This document shows, piece after piece, positions 45,183 to 56,006 of a stretch of DNA of 64,000 nucleotides (position 1 is its first letter; each line of letters opens with the position of its first letter). Source of the DNA: Platerodrilus igneus (Eukaryota; Arthropoda; Insecta; Coleoptera; Lycidae); assembly GCA_036346225.1 (NCBI GenBank), contig JARFIW010000942.1, positions 1,695,001-1,759,000 of the forward strand, given 5' to 3'. The position numbers were made by a program, and so were the translations under genes. Below the pieces are notes generated by a model. That model was not told the DNA's origin, made no database searches, and worked only from the letters and a program-made list of their open reading frames with translations.

Positions 45183-45500
45183 AAATGCTTAAAATGCGCC
45201 TTTACATGAACTCGCCGTAGTCCCTACCAACTGTCAACCGTTTTCATTGGTTAGCGTGATCACCACACAGTATTTAGGGCATGAGAAAATGCGTGTTTGA
45301 CGGAATACATACTATAAAATCTTGGGTTATTTCCCTACAATACACTAGAACTGGAAACGCAATTTTATACGTAGTAACCTAATTTACACATTCAATAATA
45401 ATTATGGGAAAATAAAGCTTTTTTCTTTTTGGATTAGAAACATCCCTATACTTAATATTAAAGCAAAACTTTGTGCATCTAAAAGGCGCAACAAACGAGT
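45183..45500 (+). repeat. Dispersed repeat family 1, copy C (3' part)
   Basis: Matches the second halves of copies A and B: 'ttaaaatgcgcc', 'cattggttag' or 'catggctaac', 'gaatacat', 'acgtagtaac' with 'taattta', 'ggattagaaacatc', 'ctaaaaggcgcaacaa'. The 5' half is missing. Confidence 0.6.
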
Positions 45501-45705
45501 TATCTCGTTTTATAGATAAAACCAATGCTCTCAAGCTAGAGGCAGATGTTATCTAATCAGTTTTGACGAAGCTTTTCCAGAAAGGGTCCAAGTTTTGTCC
45601 AATTGCCGTGTATGTTATTGGGAACTAAGGAGACCTACGTTCTGGTGGAAATAGTAGTAACTGCAATACATAATTTACTTAAACAGAATTAACAACTAGC
45701 ATTCG

Positions 45706-46343
45706 GTTACACTTCACCACTCGACACTTTTAATTAATTATTAAGATTCAATGGTGCACATTTCAGTACTTTCTGGTAAGTTATAATCTTAAAAACACTT
45801 AAGGTTCATGGCTTCCTGCTGCGGAACATTCCTCAGGGTCATTGTGATTCTGTCTTGTCCAGAGTTTATAACATTGGTGCTTAACGTGTGCTTAACACAG
45901 TAGTACCATAAGGAAGAGGTAAAAGGTAGGAACGAAAACTTTGAACACTACATACGAAAGACTTGGTACCGACATCCTACGGAAAAACGCAGTTACGTTT
46001 GTGAAGTCGGGCACTAAAGTGTGCAATTAATTACCCATTGTCCTTCACGGAATTGGGTTATTCAAACCGGCTGTCTTACACTCGAAGAGCGCACGTTCAC
46101 ATCATTTCCAAAGAGCGATAAGAACCCCTGGGGGATATCATAACGCATATATGCGTGTCAAAACCATTTTATACCTACAATATAAATGATAATTTATAAA
46201 ATATCCAGGGCCAAATTTAGGAAACAAAAGAAATTCCATTTCTTCTATACAAAATGTAATAGATTCAATAGATATAATAGACGGAACTTGAACTTCTAGT
46301 AAAAGAAAAGGCATGCTACGAGTCAATTCGCTTGACACGTAAC
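45706..46343 (-). mobile_element. Family 3 element, copy C
   Basis: Reverse-strand copy, 638 bp, beginning (minus strand) GTTACGTGTCAAGCG and ending GTGTAAC. It aligns with copies A and B over the whole length and lacks both insertions seen in copy A. A 104-codon frame (46138-46452, minus) crosses its end and is not conserved in the other copies. Confidence 0.75.
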
Positions 46344-47339
46344 AATTTTTATATGTACAAATTCCTTGAAGAGTCACAGCCGGAAACCGCACGTAGAATA
46401 TGTGGATGACAAAGTTGGAAGAAGAATTAAGGAATATATACTGAAAATGCACTTAAAATTATCAGCAGTAGTAGAAAGAAACATACCAAACTTTCATATT
46501 GTAACGTACTTTGACTTATACACTACTGTATTCGGTTCAAGAGAATCCTTAATCTATTGAAATTCCTATAGAGATCATTGACGATAATTAGAAACAATGT
46601 TTACTACTCTAAAGGTCTTTTAAAGCGACAAGTTTACTATATTACGAATCCAACTGCATACGTTGTGTTGGATTGATGCACTATTAATTTATTTATACCA
46701 GTACTAATTGATTATCTGTTATAATTTACATTGACACTACACGTATTTATTTTAACAACTCTACGTAACAATTTATTTCATACCTCGTGTGAATTAAAAC
46801 TTAGACTGAACTGCTCCGTAGGGGCGATGATATTTATATCTGATCATAAATGCCGTAGATACTCTTCTAGAATATACTCGTGCTTTACTTTTGTCCATTA
46901 TTTCCTTCGGTTCTTTAAATCTATTCTTGTAGTTGTCAATCATCATGCCACTATATCACTATTCCATTGTTTGTTTAATAGGCTTATCCCTATCATTTTT
47001 AGACGGTCCGGCGACAATATTACAATATTAGTTACTGAAGTGCTGCTAAACAAACAGTGACAACACGGAAATAAAGGCAGTCGTTTCTAATGTTTAAAAA
47101 ATATTCTACAGAATAGGACACGGCTAAGAACATTCAATCTACAACAAAAATCAATGCGGTTTAGAGATCTCCAAAATACAGGAGAGGCGTTTTATCAACA
47201 TTGGGAATTTACCGCATCCCGTAATCATGCGAAAGCATATACAGCAGAACATTTATAAATATCAGAATAAAAGACTTATTTACCGTTTAAGAAACGTGGG
47301 AAAATCCGCTGGGATTATAACCATACGCGGGCGCCCTCT
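46344..47339. other. No gene recognised
   Basis: Contains a 109-codon plus-strand frame (46731-47060) with no motif. The missing 3' LTR of the gypsy element would be expected here but no TGTAACGA/TCGTTACA ends are seen. Confidence 0.35.
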
Positions 47340-48450
47340 TGAAAACCTTACTCCTGCGCCTTGATGTCGTATCTGGTCTTCATCCGGGCGCTTGCGATCT
47401 GGATTTTATTCCTAATGCCACAATGGATGGTATGCATCTTGCGCTTGAACTTTTCGACGTAGCTTTCGCCAACGATGTCCTCTCCAGCCTCACACCCAAA
47501 CTCAAGGTCACGTGGTAGACTTATTTTGCGTCTCGGCATAGCACACGTAGATGTCTGTCTAGTGCTTTTATGAAGCGCAGATTGATATGAATAGATGTAG
47601 ATATTGGTTTTAGTCTCTCTGATGTTGGGATATCACCTTGGAAAGATATTTTCTTAAGATGCAGTTTATGGCTCTACCATACCATCCGTTTGTGGGTGTT
47701 GTGGTGTTCATTCGGGTCTTTCTCATCCCCAGCAACCGGCATACTTCTTGAAATAATGCAAACTGATAATTTTTACTCTGAGGCATGCAATTTCATAAGA
47801 ACTCCAAAACGACAGAACAGTTCCTTAACTAACACGTCAGTGACGGTTACAGCTTCTTGGTTAGGTATTGCATACGCTTCGGTTCACTTCGTAAAATAGT
47901 CCAATGTTACCAAGATGTACTTAATCCCGCAGCCGATGTCAGGAAATGGACCGGCAATATCAATTTCCACTCTCTCAGGGGTTTCCCACATTGTACTGCC
48001 TCTTTGGTGCTTTCCAGTTTCCCAATGGTGCACTTAGTTGACACTTGTGGCACCACTTATTGACATCGTACCTTGCAGTCTACCCAGTAAAATCTTGCTC
48101 GGACTTTCGTCAGAGTTTACTTAACGCCAAAGTGTCCTCTTGAGGTCCCATTATGTAGACGACCTAAAAACTTTCGACACTCGGCTTGTAGGAACCACCA
48201 CCTAAACCGTACTTACAGATCCATTTCCATTTCTAGGATCCCATCCTCTAGCTTCAAGAAATCCCACCGCGCCCAGTACGACATCTGTGTAGTACTTAAC
48301 GCACTAATATCCTACTAGGATGAGATTTCTCCCATGGCTTTCCAGCTCAGAATGACATATAGATCTTTGTCGTTCTACTGTTCCGCTTGCAGTGGTAGAG
48401 GCTGCCAATCATCGTCTATTTCCGGAACAGACTGTACAGGTCTACTTTAG
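47340..48450 (-). pseudogene. Gypsy integrase relic
   Basis: Reading the minus strand: linker 'LYVILSWKAMGE', 'SYWARWDFL', the zinc-finger neighbourhood 'GHFGVK.TLTKVRARFYWV' (48100-48160), then 'EIDIAGPFPDIGCGIKYILV' with the first catalytic Asp (about 47920-47980), 'AYAIPNQEAVTVTDVLVKEL' and 'HPQTDGMVE' (47680-47700) with the catalytic Glu in another frame. The second Asp region ('HSDQG') is lost. The tail 'RKISLPRDLEFG' through 'RMKTRYDIKA' (47348-47539) matches the segment after the core. Frameshifts and stops occur throughout. Confidence 0.82.
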
Positions 48451-48504
48451 ACCACTTCCATAGGTCCTTTCTATGCATTTCGGCTTATGTTCCCTTTTTA
48501 GCCG

Positions 48505-49740
48505 TTTATCCTGATTCTGCATGTGCCCAAATCTACAGTTCCGGCATCGTGTTCTCTTTTTCATAACGGCTTCGTGGCTTAGTTGGTTCGCGTGTGATTA
48601 CTAATCCCAAGGTCCCGGGTTCAATTCCTCACACGCACTGCTTGAAAATTGTTAGGCGAGTATTTTTCACAATAATACGCCCTGGCTAGGATGAGAGGTA
48701 AAAATATAGGATCCGTGTGTGAGTCGGTCACGCACGTTAAAGATCTCTTGTTTGGAACAGCAAAGGTTTTGCAAAGTTCAAAATTTCCATCTAAAAAAAC
48801 TCGCTTCCTGGCCAATTTAGTACCTTCGAGTGCAGCATGGAAAGATCAAGTGTAGGTCTTCTTTTTCTGCGATAGCTGGCCACGAAGCACCTGGCCAATA
48901 ACTTTCTCCGCGTTCGTTCTCTTGGTCCTGATCATTTCAAGAGAGTTATAGCTTCTCAGAGAAAAGATGCTTCGTCTACTTTGTTGCTTAGAACTCTTAA
49001 GACATGAGTCAGCGCATCATCTTAAGTTTTGGCAGAGCTAGCCGTAGTGCTTGTTAGATCTCCTCGTCATGTATTCCATCAATGAAAGTCTGCATTGCCA
49101 GCAGTTCTAGAAAATTATCTGACCAATGTTGTTTCGGAGGTTAGTCTCACCAACCGGGCAATATCTGTTTCACATTCTTGCAAGTTTTTGTTAGCCTTTT
49201 GGTAACAGTTGTTCACTTGAGCACGATACACTTGTTGCAGGTGAGAATTACTGTACCTTATTTCAAGCCTTTTTTGTTAAGCTTGTTAGGTTATGATCTT
49301 GTATGGTTTTCAGAATATTTAGTGCCTTGCCTCGTAATGCGACAATTAATGCGAGCGTTTTCCTCCATTGCTCTAGTCGTTAGCTATCTCGGAAGTCTCG
49401 AATTGTTTAAAATAAGTCTTCCAACGCGATTTCTCACCAAATATAGGAAGTTTCAATCTGAATTTCAATGGCTGTTCATCTTCTACGAGGTTTTTAATGT
49501 TTAAGGCGTGCTGGTATTACACCGGAATTGTGGATTCCAGTGGTTGTACTGTTAATAAATTTAACCGTTCCTCTATTTTACGCGAATTTTCTAACCATTT
49601 TTCTGAAAACTCTGCTTCCAGTTCGGTTTCCAGCTCGGCTCTCAATTGGTTGTACTTTTCCATTATTTCCGTATTATTTCTTCGTTTAACTTTAACTTCA
49701 TTAAAAAAGAGGGAATCTCTTTCTCTCTATTTTTTCTTTT
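48505..49740 (-). pseudogene. Gypsy gag relic with zinc knuckle
   Basis: The minus strand reads 'EKYNQLRAELETELEAEFSE' (about 49590-49660), then 'FGEKSRWKTYFKQFE' (49410-49460), 'LRYSNSHLQQVYRAQVNN' (49195-49260), 'LQECETDIARLVRLT' (49140-49190), and 'DDALTHVLRVLSNKVDEASF' (48965-49030), the usual gag order in arthropod gypsy elements. It ends with a damaged CCHC knuckle 'CRNCRFGHMQNQD' (48509-48548), where the last Cys is replaced. The SINE lies between the last two blocks. Confidence 0.8.
48570..48848 (+). mobile_element. SINE copy 5, plus strand, both Pol III boxes visible
   Basis: A box 'TGGCTTAGTTGG' at 48577-48588 and B box 'GGTTCAATTCC' at 48618-48628 fit the tRNA promoter consensus well. 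The body has 'tgttaggcgag' and 'ttttcacaataatacgccc', and the tail has 'actcgcttcctggcca' and 'gcatggaaa'. Possible short duplication: 'tctctttttc' upstream and 'tcttctttttc' downstream. It is inserted antisense into the gypsy gag relic. Confidence 0.85.
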
Positions 49741-49819
49741 TCGGTTACAAGTAATAGGTATGTAAGACAAAATCGTTTAATTGTCTTTGTTTCTCTACCA
49801 CCCCACACGTTAACGCCAA

Positions 49820-50357
49820 TGTAACGAAACTTTTTGCAACAACAGTTATTTATTATTAACAGGCCTCTTTACCCGTAGGTATAGTGAAATTCTAATGTAC
49901 TCAGAACAATTTATTTCAGCTAATCACTAACAGCACTAGCTTCCTTAAAGCGACAATACTATCTTCTTAATTACGATTACGCATTTATAATTAGCATCGA
50001 AGCACTTTTAATTTATTAATGACTACCTGTTAATTTATGTCAACCACAAACTCCAATAATTTATACTACATAGATAGTCTAATTCATATTACAACTTAAA
50101 CTGTACGCGGATCAAAGTTTAAAATTGAATCGATTAATTCCCGAAATGGCTAATTTTTTATACTTAATTCAACTATTCCCAAATGTTCTAAATACAAAAT
50201 AGAACAAACAAGATTTATTCAAATTACATTCTGGAAACTTTCTCGTTATAAATTTATAATCTCTGTAAGTGCAATCAAGGTGGTTACCAACCATCTTGTG
50301 TGAAAATGCGGCGTTCCATGCACCGTTCAAATGTAGACTATTTGAGGCCTCGTTACA
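49820..50357 (-). repeat. 5' LTR of the gypsy element, 538 bp
   Basis: On the minus strand it starts TGTAACGAGGCC and ends TTTCGTTACA, giving TG...CA with 8-bp inverted ends TGTAACGA/TCGTTACA. Immediately inside lies 'ttggcgttaacgtgtgg', a plausible tRNA primer-binding site. A relic of the same LTR family is seen at 55510-55595. Confidence 0.78.
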
Positions 50358-50775
50358 TTATTTTCTTTTCACACTCGATTTTATTGCCATTCAATCAGAA
50401 GTTTCAGCGCCTTATTATAAAAGGTATTGCCGGTAATATGCTTATTCGAAGTTTCTAATAACCAATCGCAAATACGAATTTTTGACCGTCAAATTCAAAC
50501 CACTTTTCCGAATTATAAAATTCACTATAACTTATTGTAGAAATTACTAAAACTCATAATCTGGTATGTATTTGAGACAGAATTTGAGTTGTATTTTGAT
50601 TTGGACACAATATTTAGTGGAGTACCAATCTACAATTTCTGCTATTAATCTCTGTAGTTACCACGACAATGATCCTGCTTATATCTAGCCCAAGAGTGTT
50701 GCTGTTTTAGTGACAGCTTACTTAAGTATGTAATAGAAGTTAACCTAACTTATTCCAATAGCATCGTCTTCGGTC
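50358..50775. other. No gene recognised
   Basis: AT-rich spacer between the LTR and a LINE fragment. Confidence 0.4.
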
Positions 50776-51480
50776 TTATGCTTCATCGGTGACTTCACTG
50801 TAGCCAATGGCGGTCTGAGCAGTGATTTTTCTTGTTGCCATTCCATCGAAGATCCTCTGTATAGCAGTTTTGATGTATTTTTCAATTGTTGGGTAGTTGA
50901 CGTCTATGTAGATTTGCTCACTTCTCAAGTACTGTAGTGCGTCGAGTACAATTGAAGGGTTCCTGTTCAAAATGGTTTGCCAGCCTTGGCGATGTGGCCT
51001 TACTCTTCCGATGTGTCAATTAGAGTAATTATGTAGAGAGAATTTTGTTGTAGATGTCGAGGGTGTTTCTTGTGTTCAGTTGCGGGTAGAGGTTGGACGT
51101 TGCTGCTCTGACTCGGTGTAGAACAGTGGTCGGTATGGGTTTTTCAAGTCCCAGGTATTTAGCCTTGTTTTTCAATGGAAGTCTTGCCGAAGATGACGAT
51201 GTTCTTGTTTGCGTGTTAGGAACGTGGCGCTGCTCGGGTTGATCTTAATTAGTCATCTCTTCTCCGAAGCGGTGACTGTATCCTGAAGTATTTTTGTCGA
51301 TAACCGGGACCCGTATCGGCGTAAACAGACAATGGCTCGTTGCAAATGAATAAGCATAAGCATCGAGGAGAGGCTAGGCAGGTTTCCACCTGTCAAGCAG
51401 TCAACATGATGCTTCATATCTTCACCTGGAATTGACGTTGATACGAAAATGATGTGTGAGTCTGAAGCGAATTTGAGATA
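50776..51480 (-). pseudogene. Non-LTR retrotransposon RT tail (Jockey-superfamily type)
   Basis: The minus strand reads, from high coordinate, 'INPSSATFLTRKQEHRHLRQ' (51180-51245), 'KTRLNTWDL', 'STTKFSLHNY' and finally an open 64-codon frame with 'LRSEQIYIDVNYPTIEKYIK' (50776-50970). This order matches the C-terminal RT region ('INP.KT.....', 'K.KYLGL', 'NK..LY...', 'R...I..D..IPT...YI'). The YADD box would lie near 51460 but reads 'QFASDSHIIFVST', not a working site. Truncated on both sides. Confidence 0.65.
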
Positions 51481-51768
51481 TCAATAGTTAAAATTCATTA
51501 TTTAATCAATTGTAGTCAGTCATAAACCAATTTACAGTGTTGGTTACGTTATATAAGTTGTGTTGAACAATTAAAAATTTGTATAATTGAAATTAAATAT
51601 TTTTAGAAGTGCGAAAGAAAGCGTTTCTTTTTCTAAATTTTTGTCGTAGTTAGACTTAGATTTACCGTTAACGTTTTAGGTACATTTATTCTAATCTTAA
51701 TAGTGAATTATTGTTAAGTGATGAAGCGAAAGTTACTCTCGAATTTCACAATGGACACTCAGCAGGTG
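51481..51768. other. No gene recognised
   Basis: AT-rich spacer. Confidence 0.4.
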
Positions 51769-51776
51769 GTTATAAC

Positions 51777-52586
51777 TAGGGCTGGGTCGGCGTATCGATA
51801 TATCGATACGTATCGATACGACCCCCGTATCGACCCCCCCGATACAGCAAAAAATAAATATCGATATATCGATACTCGATATGTATCGATACGTATCGAT
51901 ATGTATCGATACGTATCGATAGGTATCGATACGTATCGATATGTCTCGATACGCATCGATACGTATCGATACGCATCGATACGTATCGATACGTATCGAT
52001 ACGTATCGATATTCGATATAGAATATGTATCGATATTCGATACGCAAAATTCCGTATCGCCCACCTTTATATACATACTTATGTCACAAATATTAAACTT
52101 GAAACTTTAATTATTTTGATAACAAACAATCTTAAGTGAAAGATCGAATTGTCAGTAAATACATTATTTTAAAACGATCTTGTGATTTTATTCTCAAAGA
52201 AAGAGTAGAAAAATTTATAGATGCGTATCGATTCGTACCGATGGGTATCGCTACGTCTCGATATGTATACTTATTCTACACATCTAAACGTTCCGATACG
52301 AATCACTATATATATCTATACGTACCGCTACGTATCGATACGTATCGATACGCATCGATACGTATCGATACGCATCGATACGAATCGATATGTATCGATA
52401 CGCACCGATACGCATCGATACATATCGATACGCATCGATACGTATCGATACGCATCGATACGCATCGATACGTATCGATACGTATCGATACGTATCGATA
52501 TATATCGATATTCGATATATCGATACATATCGATATAGAATATGTATCGATATTCGATACGCAAAATCCCGTATCGCCCACCCCTA
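51777..52586 (+). mobile_element. hAT-like element 1
   Basis: TIR, minisatellite (~51795-52060), an internal TIR-like end 'cgtatcgcccacc' at 52054-52066, unique centre (52067-52320, with 'cttgaaactttaattatttt'), minisatellite (52320-52560), TIR. All long frames read periodic 'RYVSIRIDT' text from the repeat and are not genes. Confidence 0.8.
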
Positions 52587-52594
52587 GTTATAAC

Positions 52595-53015
52595 TAGGGC
52601 TGGGTCGGCGTATCGATATATCGATACGTATCGATACGACCCCCGTATCGACCCCCCCGATACAGCAAAAAATAAATATCGATATATCGATACTCGATAT
52701 GTATCGATACGTATCGATATTCGATATAGAATATGTATCGATATTCGATACGCAAAATCTCGTTTCGCCCACCCTTATATACATATACTTGTGTCACAAA
52801 TATTAAACTTGAAACTTTAATTATTTTGATAACAAACAATCTTAAGTGAAAGATCGAATTGTCAGTAAATACATTATTTTAAAACAATCTTGTGATTTTA
52901 TTCCCAAAGAAAGAGTAGAAAAATTTATAGATGCGTATCGATTCGTACCGATAGGTATCGCTACGTCTCGATATGTATACTTAATCTACACATCCAAACG
53001 TTCCGATACGAAACG

Positions 53016-53053
<38 letters not shown>

Positions 53054-53212
53054 ATACGTACCGCTACGTATCTATACGTATCGATATGCATCGATACGAA
53101 TCGATACGTATCGATACGCATCGATATATATCGATATTCGATATATCGATACATATCGATATAGAATATGTATCGATATTCGATACGCAAAATCCCGTAT
53201 CGCCCACCCCTA
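52595..53212 (+). mobile_element. hAT-like element 2
   Basis: Same plan as element 1 but with shorter minisatellites (52611-52760 and 53050-53200) and an (AT)n at 53019-53050. The unique centre is nearly identical to that of element 1, so the two are recent relatives. Confidence 0.8.
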
Positions 53213-53220
53213 GTTATAAC

Positions 53221-55509
53221 CACAGAAGTTTACTTAGGCGGCACCTAGTTGGTGTCCAATATTTTTTTGGTTATTATTCGGGTACTGCTATTTGTAGCCT
53301 TTGTCCTTACTGCATATGGTACCGTCATTTGAAATATGTGGAACGACCACCGGACCCCCTAAGAATTTGAGGACCCTTAGCAATGCTTATTTGCTCATCG
53401 CCACTATCTACGAATTTGATAATTGCAGCGCTTATTTTTGTTTTGTTATGATCCTTTGAAATGAAAATAATAAAAGTATTTGAGAACGTCTCTCACGTAC
53501 ACGTCCAGTACTAAATGTCCAAAGAAGGTTAAAAAAAGCAACTATTATTGACCTCTTTATTGCTATTTTCACCTCTAAAGAGTTTAATTTGCCAGTTTTG
53601 AAACATAGATTATCCACAAACATTACATTTTCGGAAGTCTGTTATAAATAACTACCATTTAAAAAAACCTAATTGGATGGTTCAAATTAACCGGTTTACA
53701 TTCTTAAACGTTGACTATTGGGATCCCCTTGCTTCGTATCTCACGCAAAATCTTAAGATATTTTGGTTTGCTTACTGATAAGCTTTGTTTACACTGACAT
53801 TCCTGAAGCTTTTTACTGTAAGTAAAACTTCTGTGTGAGTATGCAGGCGTGCAGTACTAGAGGAAAACCGACCTATTAACAGGATTTTAAAATCAATGAC
53901 TGTGTTAATAAATTAGCCAGATTCTTTAGTGGGTTGGACATTTGTAATGAATTATTTATACTAACCTACTAGTTAGATAATGGAATCTATTGATCGATGG
54001 TATTCAATTTTAAATACAGGTTCTGATAAATTTATTTTATCTGTTAAAAAATGTCAAAAGTGTCACTTCATTGACCAGATTATCTGGGCAATGTGATTAA
54101 TCGAAAAGGATCTGAGACTTCTTAGGAATTGCATCGAATTCCGTAGAATTGACCTTCATTTAGTTTGTCATTGCCATTGTAAAAATTCTGTGTCCATTAT
54201 CATTTACAGAAGTGACTAATTGAAGCGGAATCAAGAAACGTCCCAAGATTAACTTGCAGCATTTTACCTTATTAAAATATTTGTAATTTGGTATAAATCA
54301 TTTAGCACGTTCTCAATGTTTGCATTTTCTTCTGGATCTACACACCATGTCAGTCTACCACTCTTAAATTAATGACTTTCCTAAATTTTTTGTAAAAATG
54401 TACACGTTAGTTTGAATGTTTTTTTATACTGCGGCTATGACCGCAAAGTGAATTTTATACAATCGTTTTCGTGCTTATCGACCTTCGTTTTATACATCCT
54501 GGAATTAATTGAGGTGAGCATTATCAAGAGAAACTTTTACGTGCAGTTTCTGTTCAGAAAATGAGAAATATTTCTCCGAGAGGTTTGGTAAAGTTTCGCC
54601 TAAAGTTATATAATTGTGATAATCACTGACGAGCTTGACTATAAACAACACTCGGGCTATGAGAGGTAAGTGCTTGAAGAGGGCAGAAAGTGCAGTCTTT
54701 GAGGAGTACCGGTCTCAATTGCTGGGTAGGTATGGCATCATCCGATGTTGATTAATTAATTTCGGGGTATTTTAAGCCCATATGGAAAATTGCAAGGATA
54801 CCAGAGCAGGAAGTCTGAGTAGATCTGGTTGTAGATACAGGTCCGATGATAACATAATAATCGAACAAAATATCTAAACGTTGAGTAAATGAGTCGCCCA
54901 ATATCTAGAAAATTTAGTTGAAGGACGAGACTGTTTTAGCACTTCGAAGAAATAAATGTGATTTTAAATTATTAGTTGAAAAGTTCGTTTTTGATATTTA
55001 TTTATATTTGGGACTTTAGTTCCATTCACAACAAACTACAGCACTACTTTGGCTCACAAAATATATATTTATGAATTAAATTCTCATTTCCCAACATATA
55101 TTAATATTTACACAATAAATCTTTAGTCAGTGACTAAGTAGCTTAAACAACACTACGTTAGTAAACATTTTCTGAACCCATCAAGCACCACTTCTACCAA
55201 ATGATAAAAATTCTTACTAATTATACATTGGCATAATTTACGCACGAACCGTAGTCAACCTTTTAGAGTTATTTAAATTTTCAAACACTACAGTATGCAT
55301 TTAAAGATTAAAGTCTTATAAATCTATACTGTATACATATATAAAATTTATTTAGATTGTTTAATTAGTATGAAACTGTGGCCTAGGTATAGTTCATATT
55401 GCAACGAAAACTCTTTTTGGACAAACAAGTTCTTCATTTTTGATTGATTAAACACACCTTTTCAACAACTCTCAGCTCAAATGAAATTCTAAAAGCCCTC
55501 ACAACAATG
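53221..55509. other. No gene recognised
   Basis: AT-rich. 54118-54165 ('cttaggaattgcat', 'gaattccgtag', 'attgacct') matches 61957-62003, marking a small dispersed repeat. Nothing else is recognised. Confidence 0.4.
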
Positions 55510-55595
55510 TATTTTCAGCTAATCGATAACAGTACAAATATTATCGTTTTAAAACTACCATACTATCTTCTTAATTGCTTACTAAGGAAGCACTA
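55510..55595 (-). repeat. Relic of the gypsy LTR family
   Basis: 'atttcagctaatc', 'taacag', 'actatcttcttaatt' and 'gaagcac' occur in the same order as in the LTR at 49914-50010. It abuts the 3' end of the LOA-type LINE. Confidence 0.55.
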
Positions 55596-56006
55596 TAGTT
55601 AGCTATCTATCTATCTATTAAATCTGGAAGGGTGGGCTGCGCCACACGCACTTAGGCCACAAAGTGGATCCGTTGTGCTGCCTTCCTTACACTAGCCTGG
55701 TTTTTACAGATAAACTTGAGGATATCGGACCAGGGTGTATTTCTAATTCTGGGTGTTTCTAATTCTGGCCTTGTCGGGCCAGAAGTCTCTTACCATGGAA
55801 CCTCGAAGTCTAGCGAGTGCCGACAGAATGTGTACCGCTGTCTTGTTGACACCCGCGGCAGGTAGGGTCACCAGACAAGCCCATTCTGTGTAGATATTTT
55901 TTGAAATTACCATGCCCAGTCAGGATTCCCACGAGTAACCGTAGTTTCTGTCTTGACAGCAACATTTTCCGTTTTTAGTCACAGTGGATGTGATACACAA
56001 TTTTGC

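Larger units (their letters stand above)
47340..50357 (-). mobile_element. Ty3/gypsy LTR element, internally deleted, 5' LTR only
   Basis: Minus strand in order: LTR (50357-49820), primer-binding region, gag, zinc knuckle, then directly the N-terminus of integrase and the integrase core. Protease, RT and RNase H, normally about 2.5 kb, are absent between about 48500 and 48400. The 3' LTR is not present. A SINE on the opposite strand is inserted at 48570-48848. Confidence 0.82.
51769..53220. mobile_element. Two hAT-like non-autonomous elements in tandem
   Basis: GTTATAAC occurs at 51769-51776, 52587-52594 and 53213-53220. Between these lie two elements (51777-52586, 810 bp; 52595-53212, 618 bp), each beginning TAGGGCTGGGTC and ending CGCCCACCCCTA. 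The ends form imperfect TIRs of the hAT kind (TAGGGGTGGGC), and the 8-bp repeat fits the hAT target pattern nTnnnnAn. Both contain the same unique ~200-bp centre flanked by ATCGATACGT minisatellite. No transposase frame is present. Confidence 0.82.

Noticed and set aside
48570..48640. tRNA gene suggested by intact A and B boxes
   Set aside because: The segment continues into a SINE body and tail shared with five other copies; no tRNA cloverleaf with an anticodon arm could be traced.
47690..49754. Plus-strand frames of 68-108 codons opposite the gypsy element
   Set aside because: They are antisense to gag and integrase blocks and have no motifs of their own.
51718..53370. Long overlapping frames on both strands rich in RYVSIRIDT repeats
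   Set aside because: All are translations of the 10-bp minisatellite; the same text appears on both strands and in several frames.
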